Assembly (NCBI RefSeq): GCF_003202435.1
Contig: NZ_QJHK01000014.1
Span: 1 to 64,000 of the forward strand
DNA: 64,000 nt
Reading direction: 5' to 3'
Source: Flavobacterium cheongpyeongense
Lineage (GTDB): Bacteria > Bacteroidota > Bacteroidia > Flavobacteriales > Flavobacteriaceae
Position numbers and translations under genes: made by a program. Within the stretch, counting starts at the first letter, position 1, and every line of letters starts with the position of its first letter. A model generated the notes under the pieces. The model was given only the letters and a program-made list of their open reading frames with translations, did not search any database and was not told the DNA's origin. This document shows positions 1 through 7,534 of the stretch, one piece after another.

Positions 1-25
1 TTCTATTATTTTTATATTTGCTTCT

Positions 26-115
26 ACCATTGGGTTTGTTTTTTTGTCAATTACAAAGAACCTAATTTAGGTTCGTAACCCAATGGTTTTTATCTATTTA
101 TGTCTTAACTTAATG
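26..115. repeat. Nested inverted repeats and dispersed repeat unit at left edge
   Basis: An 11-bp inverted repeat (26-36 with 77-87, ACCATTGGGTT and its complement) encloses a perfect 17-bp palindrome (58-74, GAACCTAA-T-TTAGGTTC). Just downstream, 104-115 (CTTAACTTAATG) followed by a CATTGGGATA stretch matches the right end of the element at 10720-10851. I read this as part of a small dispersed flavobacterial repeat whose other end may lie outside the window. No gene is visible in 1-228. Confidence 0.5.
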
Positions 116-194
116 ACATTGGGATAGCAGCCCTGTAGAAATAATTTTTAGCTCAATACAATTAAATCGAATTATTACATTGCTATTTCAAAAT

Positions 195-224
195 AAAGTA
201 TAACTTTGCAATACAAAGTACTTT
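195..224 (+). promoter_or_regulatory. Promoter with overlapping inverted-repeat operator
   Basis: TAACTTTG at 201-208 fits the Bacteroidota -7 consensus TAnnTTTG and lies 21 bases before the start codon at 229. It overlaps the inverted repeat ACTTTG-N5-CAAAGT (203-219), and the palindrome AAAGTACTTT follows at 215-224. Nearly the same block recurs at 1161-1183 before the DUF4173 gene. The likely binder is the winged-helix protein encoded at 848-1138, which would make this operon autoregulated. The binding is inferred. Confidence 0.55.
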
Positions 225-228
225 AATT

Positions 229-843
229 ATGAATCAAAAGCACCAGGAAGATTTAGCACACATTCGTTCTATGATGGAACGCTCTTCAAGATTTATATCC
301 CTAAGCGGACTCTCAGGAGTTTTTGCAGGTTTGTCAGCTTTACTGGGAGGGTTATATGTCTATCAGTTGTTTAAAGCCAACGGGATGGATTATTTAAATG
401 ACGAACACAGATTATATTCGATCAGTCTGGTTTCAGAATTATTTTGGACCGCAATTATAATTTTAATTTGTGCATTCGCATTCGGAGCTTTTTTTACCAT
501 AAGAAAAAGCCGAAAATACAATCTGCCAATCTGGACTTCTGTGACAAAAAAAATGCTGTTCAATCTTGCGGTTCCCCTAACGACCGGAGGGATATTTTGT
601 CTGGCTTTGATTTATCACGGTTATTTTGGTCTCGTAGCTCCATGTACTTTGATTTTTTATGGTCTTGCCGTTATAAATGCCGAGAAGTACACTTTTTCAG
701 ATATAAAATATTTAGGTTTTTGTGAGTTAATTTTAGGATGCATTTCTATTTTTTATATTGGATATGGTTTGATATTTTGGATCATAGGTTTTGGTATTTT
801 GCATATCTTGTACGGACTAATCATGTTCAAAAAATACAAATAA
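229..843 (+). CDS. Six-helix integral membrane protein of unknown function
   Basis: This 204-residue protein has a charged, soluble N-terminus (about residues 1-22) followed by roughly six hydrophobic segments near residues 25-46, 66-90, 112-130, 133-150, 162-180 and 182-200. I see no catalytic motif. It is followed after 4 bases by a small winged-helix regulator, and this two-gene arrangement (membrane protein plus HTH_34-type regulator) is common in flavobacteria. The start at 229 fits the promoter directly upstream. A sensor, transporter or membrane-stress role cannot be decided from the sequence. Confidence 0.8.
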   Translation: MNQKHQEDLAHIRSMMERSSRFISLSGLSGVFAGLSALLGGLYVYQLFKANGMDYLNDEHRLYSISLVSELFWTAIIILICAFAFGAFFTIRKSRKYNLPIWTSVTKKMLFNLAVPLTTGGIFCLALIYHGYFGLVAPCTLIFYGLAVINAEKYTFSDIKYLGFCELILGCISIFYIGYGLIFWIIGFGILHILYGLIMFKKYK

Positions 844-847
844 ACCA

Positions 848-1138
848 ATGGGAATCATTGATAAACTAAATAAAGATTTTGAAAGCCGTGTCAGATTAGG
901 AATCATGTCCGTTCTGATGGTGAATGAATGGGTAGATTTTACCGAAATGAAGACTTTGTTGAATATCACAGACGGTAATTTGGCAAGTCATTCCTCTGCA
1001 CTGGAAAAAGCTGAATATATTGAAGTAAAAAAGGAGTTTGTGGGTAAAAAACCAAAAACATCGTATCAGGTTACACCGCTTGGACGAGCTGCGTTCAAAG
1101 AACATTTGTCGTATCTCGAAAAATTAATGAAATCGTAA
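848..1138 (+). CDS. Small winged-helix transcriptional regulator (HTH_34 type)
   Basis: A 96-residue single-domain DNA-binding protein. The pattern of a recognition helix (about 41-58, TDGNLASHSSALEKAEYI) followed by a beta wing (VKKEFVGKKPKTSYQVT) and the TPLGRAAFKEH end is typical of the MarR/ArsR-like HTH_34 family, which usually represses its own operon. It sits 4 bases after the membrane-protein gene, so the two are surely co-transcribed. The matching inverted repeats at 203-219 and 1162-1178 are its best candidate operators. The ligand or signal is unknown. Confidence 0.88.
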   Translation: MGIIDKLNKDFESRVRLGIMSVLMVNEWVDFTEMKTLLNITDGNLASHSSALEKAEYIEVKKEFVGKKPKTSYQVTPLGRAAFKEHLSYLEKLMKS

Positions 1139-1160
1139 GCACTATATTTTTTTACCTAAA

Positions 1161-1183
1161 AACTTTGAATTACAAAGTACTTT
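1161..1183 (+). promoter_or_regulatory. Second operator-like inverted repeat
   Basis: ACTTTG-AATTA-CAAAGT (1162-1178) followed by the palindrome AAAGTACTTT (1174-1183) matches the block at 203-224 apart from the spacer. It lies about 100 bases before the DUF4173 gene and probably places that gene under the same regulator. Confidence 0.5.
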
Positions 1184-1279
1184 TTAAATATTGAAAGTAT
1201 GAAATTGTCCCGATGTTCATGAAAACAACTGAATAATGGCAATATCATATTTGACCACTAATAAATAAATTCAACAAAT

Positions 1280-2668
1280 ATGAAAAAACTACATTTTATC
1301 TTAGTCAGCAGCTTACTGTTTACGCTGCTTTTTTACAAACAGGAATTAGGGGTGAACCTTGGGCTTTTCGGCTTAGCACTAACTATCTTGATCTGTTATT
1401 TCTTTCAGGATTGGTTCACCGGCAGGTCGCATTTAATTTTGGTAGTTACCTCCATACTCTCCTGTTGTGCTTTTGCCTGGTATGGAGATTTTGCCTCATT
1501 TTGGGCACTGATATTGTCGATTGTTTTTTTACAATTCAAAACACAGGAACCAAAACTCAAACTTTTACAAGTGTTTCCGTTACTGTTTTTAAACGGAATT
1601 GCTTCATTGGGACGTATTCTTATGTTTAGTCAGTACCTTCCGAAAAGAACAGTGAATAACGGTTTTGTCAAAAAAATGATCGCCTATTTTATTATTCCTT
1701 TTCTATTTTTGGGACTATTTTTTATCGTTTATTCTTTCGGAAGTGATCATTTTTCATCTTTGTTTACCGATTATGAGTTAGATCTTGATCTTTGGCAGCT
1801 GCTCGTAATTAGTGGTTTGGGGTTCTATATTTCATTCAGTTTTTGGAATTACTGGATTCCTGAAGTGTGTTATGAAAAAAATGAGCTGTTGGATAATGAT
1901 TTTAAAGAGAACGTTAAGACCCAAAACGAAAGTTCTTTTTCTTTTTTAGACATTGATTTCGAAAGAAAAAGTGGTGAGATTACATTAGTGCTTTTAAACG
2001 TATTGCTTTTGGTTTTTATCGCTACTTATAATTACGAACAGTTTTTTGAAGTTGTCAAAAAAACAAACCTGAGTTCCGATACGCACGAAAGGGTAAATGC
2101 TGTTGTTTTCTCAATCCTCATGGCAGTTGGTATTATCTTGTTTTACTTCAAAGGCGGGTTCAATTTTGACGCAAAAGCTTCCAGTCTTAAAAAACTGTCT
2201 AAAATCTGGATTGTCCTCAATGGGGTTCTGATATTGAGTACAATTATAAAAAATTCAGAATATGTTGCATCTTTCGGATTAACATACAAACGCCTTGGAG
2301 TGTATGCATTTCTGATTTTAGTAACAATTGGTTTGGTTTATGCATTTCTGAAAATTACGAAACAAAAAACAAATGCCTATCTTTTTAATCAGATGATTTG
2401 GTATGCCTACGGAACAGTATTAGTATGCAGTTTTGTCAATTGGGGAAATCTGATAACCAATTATAATATCTCGGTAAAGAAAGGAGTAGAACCAGTTTTT
2501 TTGAGTGATTTGAATTTTAATGATGAAAGCCGCCGTGAATACTTTTTACAAAATAAAATTAAGGAGAGCAAGACTGAGTTAAACAGAGAAAATAATATTT
2601 TAATTTATCAGGAAAAGACTTTTTTATCAAAAGCTTTGTATTATGAGTTTTTGAAAAATAGTAAATAA
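1280..2668 (+). CDS. DUF4173 domain multi-pass membrane protein
   Basis: A 462-residue polytopic membrane protein with about twelve hydrophobic segments. The region about 240-385, with the conserved run around KNSEYVASFGLTYKRLGVYAF, is characteristic of DUF4173 proteins. The C-terminus (about 410-462) is polar and probably cytoplasmic or periplasmic. DUF4173 genes often follow the winged-helix regulator seen here, and the shared operator supports co-regulation. The biochemical role of DUF4173 is not established. A strong terminator follows at 2676. Confidence 0.85.
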   Translation: MKKLHFILVSSLLFTLLFYKQELGVNLGLFGLALTILICYFFQDWFTGRSHLILVVTSILSCCAFAWYGDFASFWALILSIVFLQFKTQEPKLKLLQVFPLLFLNGIASLGRILMFSQYLPKRTVNNGFVKKMIAYFIIPFLFLGLFFIVYSFGSDHFSSLFTDYELDLDLWQLLVISGLGFYISFSFWNYWIPEVCYEKNELLDNDFKENVKTQNESSFSFLDIDFERKSGEITLVLLNVLLLVFIATYNYEQFFEVVKKTNLSSDTHERVNAVVFSILMAVGIILFYFKGGFNFDAKASSLKKLSKIWIVLNGVLILSTIIKNSEYVASFGLTYKRLGVYAFLILVTIGLVYAFLKITKQKTNAYLFNQMIWYAYGTVLVCSFVNWGNLITNYNISVKKGVEPVFLSDLNFNDESRREYFLQNKIKESKTELNRENNILIYQEKTFLSKALYYEFLKNSK

Positions 2669-2675
2669 GCAATGT

Positions 2676-2708
2676 AATCCCATTCAATTTTGAATGGGAT
2701 TTTTTTTG
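2676..2708 (+). terminator. Intrinsic terminator
   Basis: The perfect 11-bp stem AATCCCATTCA/TGAATGGGATT (2676-2686 with 2691-2701) has a 4-base loop and a run of T. It ends the DUF4173 transcript and separates it from the exporter locus. Confidence 0.9.
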
Positions 2709-2744
2709 TAACAGAAATGATTTTTTTTAGAGAACACATAAAAA

Positions 2745-2794
2745 GTTATTAAGAATATCTTTGTTATATTTGGTTTTGAAATATCTGGCACTAC
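2745..2794 (+). promoter_or_regulatory. Upstream block shared by the exporter gene and the 157-residue gene
   Basis: Bases 2746-2776 match 7410-7440 at 28 of 31 positions, including an 18-base identical stretch (CTTTGTTATATTTGGTTT). TATATTTG inside it fits the -7 element TAnnTTTG. The block lies about 94 bases before the exporter start and about 95 bases before the start of the 157-residue gene. I read it as a shared promoter, with the conserved TTATTAAGAA segment as a possible activator site. The LytTR regulator at the end of the locus is the obvious candidate, but its binding here is inferred. Confidence 0.6.
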
Positions 2795-2869
2795 ATTTTT
2801 TGTTACTAATATTAAAAGTAGTTTAGAAACAGAATTATGTTTGTTTATTAGGAAATAGAATGTATAAAT

Positions 2870-5092
2870 ATGAGAAAAAAATTTCCCCACTTTCATCAAT
2901 ATGATTTTATGGATTGTGGTCCAACCAGCCTTAAAATGGTTTGTAAGTTTTATGGCAAAAATGTTGATCTGGCTTATTTAAGGGAAATTTCTTTTATAAA
3001 TGGACAGGGTACTACTTTTGCAGGTTTAGTAGATGCTGCAGAAAAATTGGGGCTCGCTACTATGGGACTGAGTGTAACATTTAATGATCTCGCAGAAGAA
3101 CTGCCTTTACCCTGCATTGTACACTGGCGCCAAAGACATTATGCAGTAGTCTATAAAATTACAGACAATAAAGTTGTAGTAGGTGATCCTGCAAACTTTG
3201 ATTTGATTACCTATTCTAAAAAAGACTTTTTAAAAGGATGGCTTTCTTCTAAAAATATAAATGAAGATTCAGAGGGATTGTTATTGACATTAGAACCAAC
3301 TCCTCTTTTTTATGAGAATGATCATAATAGCGGAATAAAGCCCAATCTTCTTTCTTTTTTAAATAAATATTTCAAACCTCACCGAAAGTATATTGCTCAG
3401 GTTTTATCAGGCTTATTTTTTGGCACAATTTTACAATTAATATTTCCATTTCTAACACAACAAATTGTTGATACTGGTATTAATACCCGAAATATTAATT
3501 TTATTTATTTGATATTAATTGCTCAAATAGTTTTATTTATTTCACAGTCTGCACTCAATATCACGCGTAACTGGATTGTGTTGCACGTAACGAGCCGTAT
3601 GAATTTGCGAATGTTGTCTGATTTTATTATCAAGTTAATGAAACTTCCAATCATATATTTTGACAGCAGGGCAACCGGGGATATTCTTCAAAGGATTAAT
3701 GACAATAACAGAATTCAGACATTTTTATCTACAACAACTCTGGATGTTTTGTTTTCTACATTAACCCTTGTAGTATTTAGCTTTATACTGGCCTATTTTA
3801 ACTTATTCTTATTTATAGTTTTTATCATTGGATCTTCATTTTATATCGCCTGGATATTATTGTTTATGAAGCGAAGGGCAGAGATGGATTTTCGTTATTT
3901 TGACCAAGCTGCCAGTAATCAAAATACAACGATACAACTAATAGACGGAATGCAGGAAATTAAACTTAACGGTTCCGAAAAAAGACGTCGTTGGGATTGG
4001 GAAGCATTACAAACCAGACTTTTTAAGTTAAATATCAAGAATTTGGTTCTGACCCAGACTCAAAATGAAGGAGGCCAGTTTATTGACCAGATAAAAAATA
4101 TCATAATCAGTTTTATTGCCGCTAAAGCTGTAATTGATGGAGAAATGACATTAGGTACCATGCTGTCTGTGCAATATATAATTGGACAAATGAATGTGCC
4201 AATTAATAATTTTTTAGGGTTTATTCGAAATTATCAGGATGCAAAATTAAGCCTGTTGAGACTTTCTGAAATACATAATAAAGCAGATGAAGAGCCTTTA
4301 GAAACAGATTTTATAAATGAATTTGCAGGGGACAAAACCATGAAAATTGAGAATTTGAATTTTCGTTATGGCAGTTCTGCTTCAGAAATGGTTTTAAAAA
4401 ATATCAATATGACACTGCCTGAAGGAAAAGTTACCGCAATAGTAGGATCCAGTGGCAGCGGAAAAACTACTCTTCTCAAACTTTTATTGAAATTTAATGA
4501 GCCAACGAGTGGTTCAATCTATGTTGGGAATACTAATTTAAAGAGTTTCGGATTTAATTTTTGGAGAGCAAATTGTGGAGCAGTAATGCAGGACGGATAT
4601 ATTTTTGCAGATTCAATTTCCAGAAATATAAGCGAATCGGATATTAATGGATTGATTGACAGAAAGAAATTAAGAAAGGCTTCTGAAGTTGCAAATATAG
4701 CTGAGTTTATAGAAGAATTACCCAACGGTTATAAAACCAAAATTGGTTCCAGTGGAATTGGAATCAGTGGTGGACAAAAACAAAGAATATTAATTGCCAG
4801 GGCAGTTTATAAAAATCCCGAATACATTTTCTTTGATGAGGCAACTTCTTCTTTAGATGCCAATAATGAAACTATAATTATGCGAAATCTGGAAGAATTT
4901 TTTAAAAACGGATCAAAGGAGAATAAGACAGTTGTAGTAATTGCACACCGTTTAAGCACTGTAAAAAAAGCAGATCAGATTATAGTGCTTAATAAAGGAG
5001 AAATTGTCGAAAGAGGCAATCATAATGAATTAGTCCAGAAAAAAGGATATTATTTTGGATTAGTAAAAAATCAGCTGGAGTTAGGAGATTAA
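2870..5092 (+). CDS. Peptidase-C39 ABC transporter (double-glycine peptide exporter)
   Basis: A 740-residue PCAT-type exporter that cleaves leader peptides after Gly-Gly and moves the product across the inner membrane. The N-terminal C39 protease domain shows the catalytic Cys16 in DCGPTSLKM, a His in HWRQRHYAVV and an Asp in GDPANFD. A six-helix ABC membrane domain follows (about 165-460). The nucleotide-binding domain has Walker A GSSGSGKTT (about 526-534), signature ISGGQKQR, Walker B FFDEATSS and the H-loop IAHRLST. All catalytic residues are present. The adaptor gene follows 13 bases later and double-glycine substrates follow that. Confidence 0.95.
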   Translation: MRKKFPHFHQYDFMDCGPTSLKMVCKFYGKNVDLAYLREISFINGQGTTFAGLVDAAEKLGLATMGLSVTFNDLAEELPLPCIVHWRQRHYAVVYKITDNKVVVGDPANFDLITYSKKDFLKGWLSSKNINEDSEGLLLTLEPTPLFYENDHNSGIKPNLLSFLNKYFKPHRKYIAQVLSGLFFGTILQLIFPFLTQQIVDTGINTRNINFIYLILIAQIVLFISQSALNITRNWIVLHVTSRMNLRMLSDFIIKLMKLPIIYFDSRATGDILQRINDNNRIQTFLSTTTLDVLFSTLTLVVFSFILAYFNLFLFIVFIIGSSFYIAWILLFMKRRAEMDFRYFDQAASNQNTTIQLIDGMQEIKLNGSEKRRRWDWEALQTRLFKLNIKNLVLTQTQNEGGQFIDQIKNIIISFIAAKAVIDGEMTLGTMLSVQYIIGQMNVPINNFLGFIRNYQDAKLSLLRLSEIHNKADEEPLETDFINEFAGDKTMKIENLNFRYGSSASEMVLKNINMTLPEGKVTAIVGSSGSGKTTLLKLLLKFNEPTSGSIYVGNTNLKSFGFNFWRANCGAVMQDGYIFADSISRNISESDINGLIDRKKLRKASEVANIAEFIEELPNGYKTKIGSSGIGISGGQKQRILIARAVYKNPEYIFFDEATSSLDANNETIIMRNLEEFFKNGSKENKTVVVIAHRLSTVKKADQIIVLNKGEIVERGNHNELVQKKGYYFGLVKNQLELGD

Positions 5093-5105
5093 AATTTAAT
5101 AAGAT

Positions 5106-6395
5106 ATGTCGAAAACGGAGAAAATAGATATCGAAAGTGAAGTTGTCAGAGATTATTTGGAGCAAATACCAAGTGGGTTAGTCCGTTGGGGAAGTTTTGT
5201 AATATGTGCTGTGTTATTGGCATTATTTGTAATGAGCTGTCTTTTGCAATATCCGTCAATAGTACGGGCAGAATTTAAACTTAATGCCCTTATTGTTCCC
5301 AAACCTGTAATTATAAAAATAAATGGAAGAATAGAGAAGATCTTTGTAAAGGAAAATCAGAAAGTAGTAGCCAATCAGGTTTTAGGATACATTGAAAGTA
5401 CAGCCAAATATGAAGAGGTAATGGTACTCGATAATGAACTGAATAAAATGGTGGAATTTATTAAGCTTCATGATTTAGTTGATTTGAATCGAATTCGTTT
5501 GAGAGACTACCAGAATCTGGGCGAAATACAAAGCAGTTATCAAAACTTTCAACAGGTTTATGTGCAGACTTCTGCCTTGTTCAGCGATAAATATTACAAA
5601 CAAATTCAGGGACTTTTAAAGATCGATATAAAAGAACTGGGTGTTTTGTCACAAAATTTAAAAGTTCAGAAACAAATTCTTTATCAGGATTTAAAACTTC
5701 AGGAAAAAGAATATCAAATGAATAAAACATTGCACAAAAGTAGTGTAATAGCAGATGCCGATTTATTTAGGGAAGAAAGTAAAATGCTCTCTAAAAAAGA
5801 ACCAATAAACGAAATAGAAACAGAATTAATAAACAATACCGTTTTAATCAGGACCAAAGAAAAAGAAATATTAGACCTGACCAAACTAGCGACACAGCAA
5901 AAAGAAATTTTTAAGCAATCACTTAATACGTTGCGGAGTGTAATAGCAGGATGGAAGAACCGCTATGTATTGCATGCCCCAAATAATGGGGAAATAAATT
6001 TTACGACTCTCATACAGGAAAAAACAACTTTAAAAGCCAATAGTGAAGTAATGTATGTTTCCAGTCCCGAAAACAAGTACAAAGGAGAAATTAAAATTCC
6101 ACAGGATAATTTTGGAAAAGTGAAGATTGGGCAGACCGTTTTAATTAAGTTTAAAGGCTATCCGTATGAAGAGTACGGTATGGTGGAAGGTAAAATAGAA
6201 ACCATAGCAAAAATTCCTTCAAACGATGAGTCTCATTTTTATGCAGCCATAAATTTGTTAAATAATGGAAAAACGACAAACGGTAAGAGCTTAAGTTTTA
6301 GAAATGGAATGCAGGCTTCTGCTGAGATTATAACAGAGAACATGACGTTAGCCCAAAGAATATTCTATAGTTTTAGAAAAAACCTGATATTTTAA
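5106..6395 (+). CDS. HlyD-family periplasmic adaptor of the peptide exporter
   Basis: A 429-residue membrane-fusion protein. It has one N-terminal transmembrane helix (about 30-50), a split lipoyl-like domain (IKINGRIEKIFVKENQKV and its partner near VLHAPNNGEI), a long coiled coil (about 105-275) and a beta-barrel domain (about 320-400). It would link the C39 ABC transporter to an outer-membrane TolC-type channel, but no such channel gene is in the window. It is co-transcribed with the exporter (13-base gap). Confidence 0.92.
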   Translation: MSKTEKIDIESEVVRDYLEQIPSGLVRWGSFVICAVLLALFVMSCLLQYPSIVRAEFKLNALIVPKPVIIKINGRIEKIFVKENQKVVANQVLGYIESTAKYEEVMVLDNELNKMVEFIKLHDLVDLNRIRLRDYQNLGEIQSSYQNFQQVYVQTSALFSDKYYKQIQGLLKIDIKELGVLSQNLKVQKQILYQDLKLQEKEYQMNKTLHKSSVIADADLFREESKMLSKKEPINEIETELINNTVLIRTKEKEILDLTKLATQQKEIFKQSLNTLRSVIAGWKNRYVLHAPNNGEINFTTLIQEKTTLKANSEVMYVSSPENKYKGEIKIPQDNFGKVKIGQTVLIKFKGYPYEEYGMVEGKIETIAKIPSNDESHFYAAINLLNNGKTTNGKSLSFRNGMQASAEIITENMTLAQRIFYSFRKNLIF

Positions 6396-6604
6396 TTAAA
6401 TAATTTATAGAATGTAATAAAAAAACTACGGTTGTAAATCTTTATTTATTACATTTAACCATTAGGTATCAGAAACCATTTGTCATCCTGAGCGGAGTCG
6501 AAGGCTTTTACTTAAAAAGGTCCTCGGTTAAGTTATATAAAATGCCATATATCTCCAAGTGGCATAAAATAAGCTGGAGTATTAACTTAAAAAAAACAAT
6601 AATT
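6396..6604 (+). promoter_or_regulatory. Leader region of the peptide array, with inverted repeats
   Basis: This region before the first peptide gene has an 11-bp inverted repeat (6410-6420 with 6445-6455), a dispersed repeat (6481-6504) and the inverted repeat ATGCCA/TGGCAT (6542-6547 with 6560-6565, 12-base loop). An open frame from 6542 would add 21 residues to the first peptide, but the other copies start at the equivalent of 6605, so the upstream frame is probably untranslated. The hairpins could allow separate control of peptide and exporter expression. Confidence 0.4.
6481..6504. repeat. Dispersed short repeat (TGTCATCCTGAGCGGAGTCG type)
   Basis: This is one copy of a short non-coding sequence that is scattered in Bacteroidota genomes. 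A diverged second copy (19 of 24 bases) lies at 54652-54675. No function is known to me. Confidence 0.5.
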
Positions 6605-6754
6605 ATGAAAACACTAAAATCGATTACATCAAAAGCGAAAATTCAGGCAAAAACAACTAAAGTTTTCAAACCGCTAACTGCACAACAATTAGAGTCAGTT
6701 ATTGGTGGGCCAGAAACTTCGAGAGGTACGGAAACGACTGTTCAGGATACTTAA
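6605..6754 (+). CDS. Double-glycine peptide precursor, copy 1
   Basis: A 49-residue precursor. The leader is Lys-rich (residues 1-20) and then has the conserved export motif VFKPLTAQQLESVIGG (20-35). The predicted cleavage after Gly34-Gly35 would release the 14-residue core PETSRGTETTVQDT. The LTxxQLxxVxGG pattern is the classic C39 recognition motif, and the exporter is the upstream gene pair. The start at 6605 (ATGAAAACACTAAAATCGATT) is chosen because copy 3 begins identically; an in-frame ATG at 6542 is less likely. The core has no Cys, and I see no modification enzyme nearby. The function is unknown; a signal peptide is inferred from the kinase/regulator pair downstream. Confidence 0.85.
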   Translation: MKTLKSITSKAKIQAKTTKVFKPLTAQQLESVIGGPETSRGTETTVQDT

Positions 6755-6774
6755 TAATTTAAAAACATCAATTT

Positions 6775-6924
6775 ATGAAAGTACTACAATCAATTACAGT
6801 AAAGTCGAAAACTCAGGAAAAAGCACCTAAAGTTTTCAAACCACTAACAGCACAACAATTGGAGTCAGTTATTGGTGGACCAGTAACTTCAAGAGGTACG
6901 GAAACGACTGTTCAGATAGGATAA
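6775..6924 (+). CDS. Double-glycine peptide precursor, copy 2
   Basis: A 49-residue precursor, 170 bases downstream of copy 1. The leader is more diverged (MKVLQSITVKSKTQEKAPK) but keeps VFKPLTAQQLESVIGG. The core is PVTSRGTETTVQIG. Compared with copy 1, the TSRGTETTVQ codons differ only by a synonymous change (TCG to TCA), which points to selection on the peptide. Confidence 0.85.
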   Translation: MKVLQSITVKSKTQEKAPKVFKPLTAQQLESVIGGPVTSRGTETTVQIG

Positions 6925-6943
6925 CTTAATTAAAACATCAATT

Positions 6944-7093
6944 ATGAAAACACTAAAATCGATTACATCAAAAACGAAAACTCAGGCAAAACCAGCTAAA
7001 GTTTTCAAACCCCTAACAGCGCAACAATTAGAATCAGTTATTGGTGGGCCAGAAACTTCGAGAGGTACGGAAACGACTGTTCAGATAGGATAA
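6944..7093 (+). CDS. Double-glycine peptide precursor, copy 3
   Basis: A 49-residue precursor, 169 bases downstream of copy 2, with the leader MKTLKSITSKTKTQAKPAK followed by VFKPLTAQQLESVIGG. Its core is PETSRGTETTVQIG. The non-coding spacer before it (TAACTTAATTAAAACATCA) is repeated before copy 4, so the unit of duplication includes gene and spacer. Confidence 0.85.
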   Translation: MKTLKSITSKTKTQAKPAKVFKPLTAQQLESVIGGPETSRGTETTVQIG

Positions 7094-7112
7094 CTTAATT
7101 AAAACATCACTT

Positions 7113-7262
7113 ATAAAAACACTAAAATCTATTTCATCAAAAAGTAAAATTCAGCAAAAACCAGTTAAAGTTTTCAACCCCCTAACAGCGCAACAATTAG
7201 AGTCAGTTATTGGAGGACTGGAAACTTCAAGAGGAACAGAGACGGTTGTTGCAATAATATAA
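7113..7262 (+). pseudogene. Peptide precursor copy 4, start codon lost (ATG to ATA)
   Basis: This 49-codon unit is in register with copies 1-3 (169 bases after copy 3), but its first codon is ATA at 7113-7115 where the others have ATG. No other in-frame ATG or GTG follows. The rest is intact: FNPLTAQQLESVIGG and the core LETSRGTETVVAII. The end of the core has drifted (TVVAII instead of TTVQxx), in line with relaxed selection. It is either dead or translated poorly from ATA. Confidence 0.75.
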
Positions 7263-7290
7263 TCTTTTAAAGATAGTAAATATGAAAACA

Positions 7291-7327
7291 AAAATCCTAC
7301 TCGATCCAAGAGTAGGATTTTTTTTAT
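7291..7327 (+). terminator. Intrinsic terminator of the peptide array
   Basis: The perfect 11-bp stem AAATCCTACTC/GAGTAGGATTT (7292-7302 with 7310-7320) has a 7-base loop and a T run. It closes the exporter-peptide operon, so the 157-residue gene needs its own promoter, and it has the duplicated block at 7410-7440. Confidence 0.92.
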
Positions 7328-7408
7328 GAAATATTTTTTTTTAAGATTATAAAATTTATTTAACGATAAAATGTTGTGATTTGACGTTTAATATGTGGGC
7401 AAACAAAA

Positions 7409-7440
7409 CTTATTAAGAAATACTTTGTTATATTTGGTTT
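7409..7440 (+). promoter_or_regulatory. Duplicated promoter block before the 157-residue gene
   Basis: This is the second copy of the 31-bp block at 2746-2776 (28/31 identical), containing the -7 match TATATTTG. It lies downstream of the terminator at 7291 and about 95 bases before the start at 7535. A short CCTC/GAGG inverted repeat follows at about 7458-7474 in the presumed 5' untranslated region. Confidence 0.6.
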
Positions 7441-7534
7441 CTGGAAATATACTCATTACCTCAGTTAAAACGAGGCTTAATAGTGAATTTCAAATGTAAA
7501 ATATTAATTAATCTAAACCAAAAAAATTAGTACC

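Noticed and set aside
6542-6604. An N-terminal extension of 21 codons on the first peptide
   Set aside because: Copies 2 and 3 start at the equivalent of 6605, and the extension covers an inverted repeat that looks regulatory.
7282-7329. A 15-codon frame beginning ATGAAAACA after the fourth peptide copy, possible fifth unit
   Set aside because: Only the first nine bases resemble the peptide genes, and the rest is the terminator hairpin. It is probably chance.
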